Shown: positions 61,192 to 64,000 of the stretch, piece after piece
How the letters are laid out: each line of letters begins with the position of its first letter
Position numbering within the stretch: the stretch's first letter is position 1
Assembly (NCBI RefSeq): GCF_022378335.1
Contig: NZ_JAIQCI010000016.1
Location: forward strand, 1-64,000
From: Croceicoccus hydrothermalis
GTDB lineage: Bacteria; Pseudomonadota; Alphaproteobacteria; Sphingomonadales; Sphingomonadaceae
Reading direction: 5' to 3'
DNA: 64,000 nt
The notes under the pieces: generated by a model
Told to the model about the DNA's origin: nothing
Database searches by the model: none
What the model saw: the letters and a program-made list of their open reading frames with translations, nothing else
Program-made: the position numbers and the translations under genes

Positions 61192-61413
61192 CGGCTTGAA
61201 CCAGTTCAAATTTTGCGCAAGGAAGTCACGCAAGAGTGCTCAACCCGACGATAGAGGACGGTCCTTGAGAGACGATTTATAGGTGCCCTAAGGGAGATCG
61301 CGGGGTTCGATGCCGGGGCCGGGGCACCCGATATTAACCGCGAGGCACGACATTAACCCTAACAAGTGACAAGCGGCGTTGCGCTCGTTTCCTTTGACAG
61401 GAGGATCATGCCC

Positions 61414-61764
61414 ATGACCGGGATCGTGCTTTACGGCATTCCCAATTGCGACACCGTGCGCAAGGCGCGCAAATGGATGGATGGCGAAGGCGTGCCCTAT
61501 CGCTTTCACGATTACCGGAAAGACGGCACCGATCCCGAACGGCTGGCCGGATGGGTGCGTAAGGCGGGGCGCGATACGCTGCTCAACCGGCGGGGAACCA
61601 CGTGGCGCAAGCTGCCGGATACGGCGAAGGACGGGATCGACGACGATGGGGCAGTCGCGCTCATGGCGGAGCATCCTGCGCTCATCAAACGTCCGGTGGT
61701 GGAACATGCGGGCGGGCTGATGGTTGGGTTCGACGAGGCGGAATGGCGCGCCGCATTGCTCTAG
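61414..61764 (+). CDS. ArsC/Spx/YffB-family thioredoxin-fold protein
   Basis: 116-residue protein of the ArsC/Spx superfamily. The N-terminal LYGIPNCDTVRKARKWM has a single cysteine at the active-site position (CDTV, as in YffB), and the RPVVE block near residue 95 is typical. Despite its name the family includes non-arsenate enzymes; this YffB-like form probably has a thiol-related role, and it is unrelated to the ars operon at 4-6.6 kb. ATG 61414 is preferred over 61408, because AGGAGG is then eight bases away. Confidence 0.85.
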   Translation: MTGIVLYGIPNCDTVRKARKWMDGEGVPYRFHDYRKDGTDPERLAGWVRKAGRDTLLNRRGTTWRKLPDTAKDGIDDDGAVALMAEHPALIKRPVVEHAGGLMVGFDEAEWRAALL

Positions 61765-61799
61765 GCGCCTTATCGAGAACAGCGACAGGAGCGTGACCC

Positions 61800-62699
61800 A
61801 TGTGCGAGGACCGGACCGGGCCGGACGATTTTTCCGAGCATGAGGCAGCGCTCGCGCGGCGCGGCCTTTCGCGGCGGCAGTTCGGCGCGATGGGGGCGGC
61901 CGCCTTCGCCGCGTCCTGCACGACCCTGGATGGCGGCATGGGCGGCGGCGCGACAAATGGCGCGGCATTGACCGAAGGCATGGTCGATATCGCGACGCCC
62001 GACGGCGCCGCCGATGCGTTTTTCGTCCATCCTGCAGAGGGGCGGCACCCCGCAATCCTGTTGTGGCCCGACGTGGCCGGCCTGCGCGAGGCGTTCAAGG
62101 TCAAGGCGCGCAAGTTCGCAGCGCAAGGTTATGCCGTGCTCGCCGTGAACCATTATTACCGCAATGCCCGCGCCCCGATCCTCGACACGTTCAGCGAATG
62201 GCGCACGCCCGAAGGCAGCGCGAAGATCGAACCGATGCGTGCCGCGATCAATCCCGCCCGCACGACAACCGACGCGCGCGCCTTCATCGCATGGCTCGAT
62301 GCGCAGCCCGCCGTCGATACCGCGCGCGGCATCGGGACGCAGGGCTATTGCATGGGCGGTCACTATACCGTCCGAACAGCGGCGGCGGTGCCAACGCGGG
62401 TGCGGGCGGCGGCCTCGCTCCACGGCGGGGGGCTGGTCGTGACAGAATCCAATAGCCCGCATCGCATTCTGGATCAGACGCAGGCCGCGTTCCTGTTCGC
62501 CATTGCGCAGAATGACGATGCAAAGGATCCGTCGGTCAAGACCGAGCTGCGCCAGGCCGCCGATGCGGCGAACGTGCCCGCGGTGGTGGAGGTCTACCCC
62601 GCCGATCATGGCTGGACCGTGATCGATTCGCCTGCCTATGACGAGGCGGCGGCCAACAGGGCCTATGCCGCAATCCTGTCGCTTTACGAGGTGTTGTGA
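61800..62699 (+). CDS. Tat-exported dienelactone-hydrolase-family protein
   Basis: 299-residue alpha/beta hydrolase. The N-terminus has a twin-arginine motif (LSRRQFGA, R25-R26) and then AAAFAASC, where C40 could also be a lipidation site. The hydrolase domain has the DLH-type cysteine nucleophile in GYCMGGH and the histidine in PADHGW. The substrate is unknown; the family ranges from dienelactones to various esters. It follows the Spx-like gene by 35 nt on the same strand and ends 1 nt before ubiG, which converges on it. Confidence 0.85.
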   Translation: MCEDRTGPDDFSEHEAALARRGLSRRQFGAMGAAAFAASCTTLDGGMGGGATNGAALTEGMVDIATPDGAADAFFVHPAEGRHPAILLWPDVAGLREAFKVKARKFAAQGYAVLAVNHYYRNARAPILDTFSEWRTPEGSAKIEPMRAAINPARTTTDARAFIAWLDAQPAVDTARGIGTQGYCMGGHYTVRTAAAVPTRVRAAASLHGGGLVVTESNSPHRILDQTQAAFLFAIAQNDDAKDPSVKTELRQAADAANVPAVVEVYPADHGWTVIDSPAYDEAAANRAYAAILSLYEVL

Positions 62700-62700
62700 G

Positions 62701-63483
62701 CTAGCGGTGCGTGACCGCCACGATATAGTTCAACGCCACATCGTCCGACAGTTCCAGCCCGCGCATCGGTGAAAAGCCGATTCCGCGCAGGCCGTGCATC
62801 GCCAGCCCCGCGGCACTCAACAAAGGCTCGAGCTCCTCCGGCGTGAGGAACCGGTCCCAGTCGTGCGTGCCGCGCGGCACCATGCCGAGACGCTCCGCCC
62901 CCTCCACCAGCAGCAGCCGTGACCGCGCCGTCCGGTTCGGGGTGGACAGGATCATCAACCCGCCCGGCGCAAGCTTTTGCGACAGCGCGTGGACGAAAGC
63001 GCCCTTGTCCGCGACATGTTCGATCACCTCCATCGAGGTGACGAGGTCAAACGGCTCTGCCTCCAACGCGGCAAGCTCGCCCGCGTGGTAATCGATGGAA
63101 AGACCCATCGCATCGGCATGGGCCTGCGCCACCGCGATATTTTCCGCCGCCGCATCCACACCCGTGACCGCCCCGCCGAGCCGGGTCAGCGGTTCGCACA
63201 ACAGCCCCGCGCCGCACCCGACATCGAGCACGCGCTTGCCCGCAAGGGGGCGGCGCACGTGAATATCGCCCGCCCAATGCGCATCGATCGCCTCACGAAT
63301 ATAGCGCAGCCGCACGGGATTGAGCCGGTGCAGCATCGCCGAGGATCCCGCCGGATCCCACCATTCGCGGGCGAGCGCGCCGAAATGCGCGGCCTCGTCC
63401 GCACGAATGGTCGCGCCGGCGGGGGCGGCGGCACGGGTTTCGGGCGATAAGCCGGTTTCAGGTGATACAGTTGCATTTTCCAT
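62701..63483 (-). CDS. ubiG: ubiquinone biosynthesis O-methyltransferase
   Basis: 260-residue SAM-dependent methyltransferase acting on two O-methylation steps of ubiquinone synthesis. Motif I VLDVGCGAGLLCEPL, the EWWDP start segment and TSMEVIEHV are typical. The N-terminal 25 residues are variable. It diverges from the aspartate kinase gene, with 53 nt between the starts, a pairing conserved in Sphingomonadales. Confidence 0.94.
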   Translation of the reverse strand: MENATVSPETGLSPETRAAAPAGATIRADEAAHFGALAREWWDPAGSSAMLHRLNPVRLRYIREAIDAHWAGDIHVRRPLAGKRVLDVGCGAGLLCEPLTRLGGAVTGVDAAAENIAVAQAHADAMGLSIDYHAGELAALEAEPFDLVTSMEVIEHVADKGAFVHALSQKLAPGGLMILSTPNRTARSRLLLVEGAERLGMVPRGTHDWDRFLTPEELEPLLSAAGLAMHGLRGIGFSPMRGLELSDDVALNYIVAVTHR

Positions 63484-63536
63484 AAAGGTCAGACTAACAG
63501 CGCGGCGAACCCACTTCCAGCGAAAGGCACAGCGGC

Positions 63537-64000
63537 TTGGCGCGTATCGTGATGAAATTCGGCGGCACCTCGATGGCAGGGACGGAGCGTATTCGCCGCG
63601 TCGCCAATATCGTGCGCCGTCAGCAAGAAGCAGGCCACGAGGTCGCCGTCGTCGTGTCGGCCATGGCGGGCGAAACCGACCGGCTGGTCAATTTCTGCCG
63701 GGAGGCGAACCCGCTGTTCGATCCGGCCGAATATGACGTCGTCGTCGCCAGCGGCGAACAGGTGACCGCGGGACTGCTCGCGCTCACGCTGCAGGCGCTG
63801 GGATGCAAGGCGCGGTCGTGGATGGGCTGGCAGGTACCGATCCGCACGGTGGAAAGCCATGCGAAGGCGCGCGTGGACGCGATCGATTCGGACCGGCTGT
63901 GCAATGCCATGGCCGCGGGGGAGATTGCCGTCCTGCCGGGGTTTCAGGGGCTGTCGATCGACGGGCGCGTGACCACCATGGGGCGCGGCGGGTCCGACAC
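63537..64000 (+). CDS. lysC: aspartate kinase, 5' part (cut by the window edge)
   Basis: First 154 residues of aspartate kinase, which starts the lysine/threonine/methionine pathway. VMKFGGTSM carries the ATP-binding lysine, then VSAMAGETDRL, ASGEQVTAGLLAL and TMGRGGSD follow. The ACT regulatory domains lie beyond the window. The frame has an ATG at 63552 right before KFGG, but the usual start is a few residues earlier, so TTG at 63537 with AAAGG upstream is preferred. Confidence 0.92.
   Translation, partial: MARIVMKFGGTSMAGTERIRRVANIVRRQQEAGHEVAVVVSAMAGETDRLVNFCREANPLFDPAEYDVVVASGEQVTAGLLALTLQALGCKARSWMGWQVPIRTVESHAKARVDAIDSDRLCNAMAAGEIAVLPGFQGLSIDGRVTTMGRGGSD

Noticed and set aside
61414-61764. 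A second arsenate reductase
   Set aside because: It is YffB/Spx-like and lies far from the ars operon; the superfamily name alone does not show arsenate reduction.

Overview
The window reads as a chromosomal segment of a GC-rich alphaproteobacterium, most likely a member of the Sphingomonadales (Sphingomonadaceae/Erythrobacteraceae type). Supporting signs are CtrA, a DUF4167 RNA-binding-like protein, SecB back to back with a TimA/Tim44-like protein, HWE-family signalling, a LuxI gene coupled to a phytanoyl-CoA-dioxygenase-like gene, and a small protein ending in a DESFPASDPP-type tail. I saw no rRNA, tRNA, CRISPR array or transposase.

Region 1 (about 1-15.1 kb) is accessory DNA. It holds a TonB-dependent receptor cut short at the left edge with an ECF sigma gene. 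Next is a DUF6499/DUF2285 gene pair that only makes a normal protein if ribosomes shift +1 at a UUU-CCC-GAU-UGA site, the architecture described for the ICE excision activator FseA. A TraR-like LuxR regulator follows, then an arsenic operon (arsR-arsI-arsC-acr3), a mercury locus (merR divergent from merT-merP-small Cys protein-flavoprotein reductase, with ynfA beyond), and a receiver protein with an HWE kinase. The block ends with an overlapping luxI-phyH-gntR operon and a P4-type tyrosine integrase lying against the 3' end of trmB. Together this looks like a quorum-sensing-linked mobile island, or its remnant, carrying metal resistance. Conjugation genes and excisionase are not in the window.

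Region 2 (15.1-33.1 kb) is conserved core: trmB, ctrA, rpoN, lptB, a small membrane protein, pmbA, a BON-MscS channel, ppa, an M61 peptidase, hisS-prfA-prmC, DUF4167, lnt and metK.

Region 3 (33.1-49.4 kb) has a GH24 lysozyme, an S9 peptidase split by an in-frame TGA, glutathione peroxidase, scoAB, glnE-bcp-DUF455, an M23 peptidase, a 1242-residue hybrid kinase, galU and murA.

Region 4 (49.4-64 kb) has small conserved proteins, a DUF4136 lipoprotein, trpS-murJ-secB, timA-mltA-smr, ahpC/ahpF with an OxyR-like upstream site, aroC interrupted by an in-frame TAA, a PAS protein, an ArsC/Spx-like protein, a Tat-targeted dienelactone-hydrolase-like protein, ubiG, and the start of the aspartate kinase gene, cut by the right edge.

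The most notable observations are the probable programmed frameshift in the FseA-like gene, the quorum-sensing/metal-resistance island around it, the mercury operon with a non-canonical reductase and an apparently leaderless merT, and two otherwise intact genes (S9 peptidase, aroC) carrying single in-frame stops.
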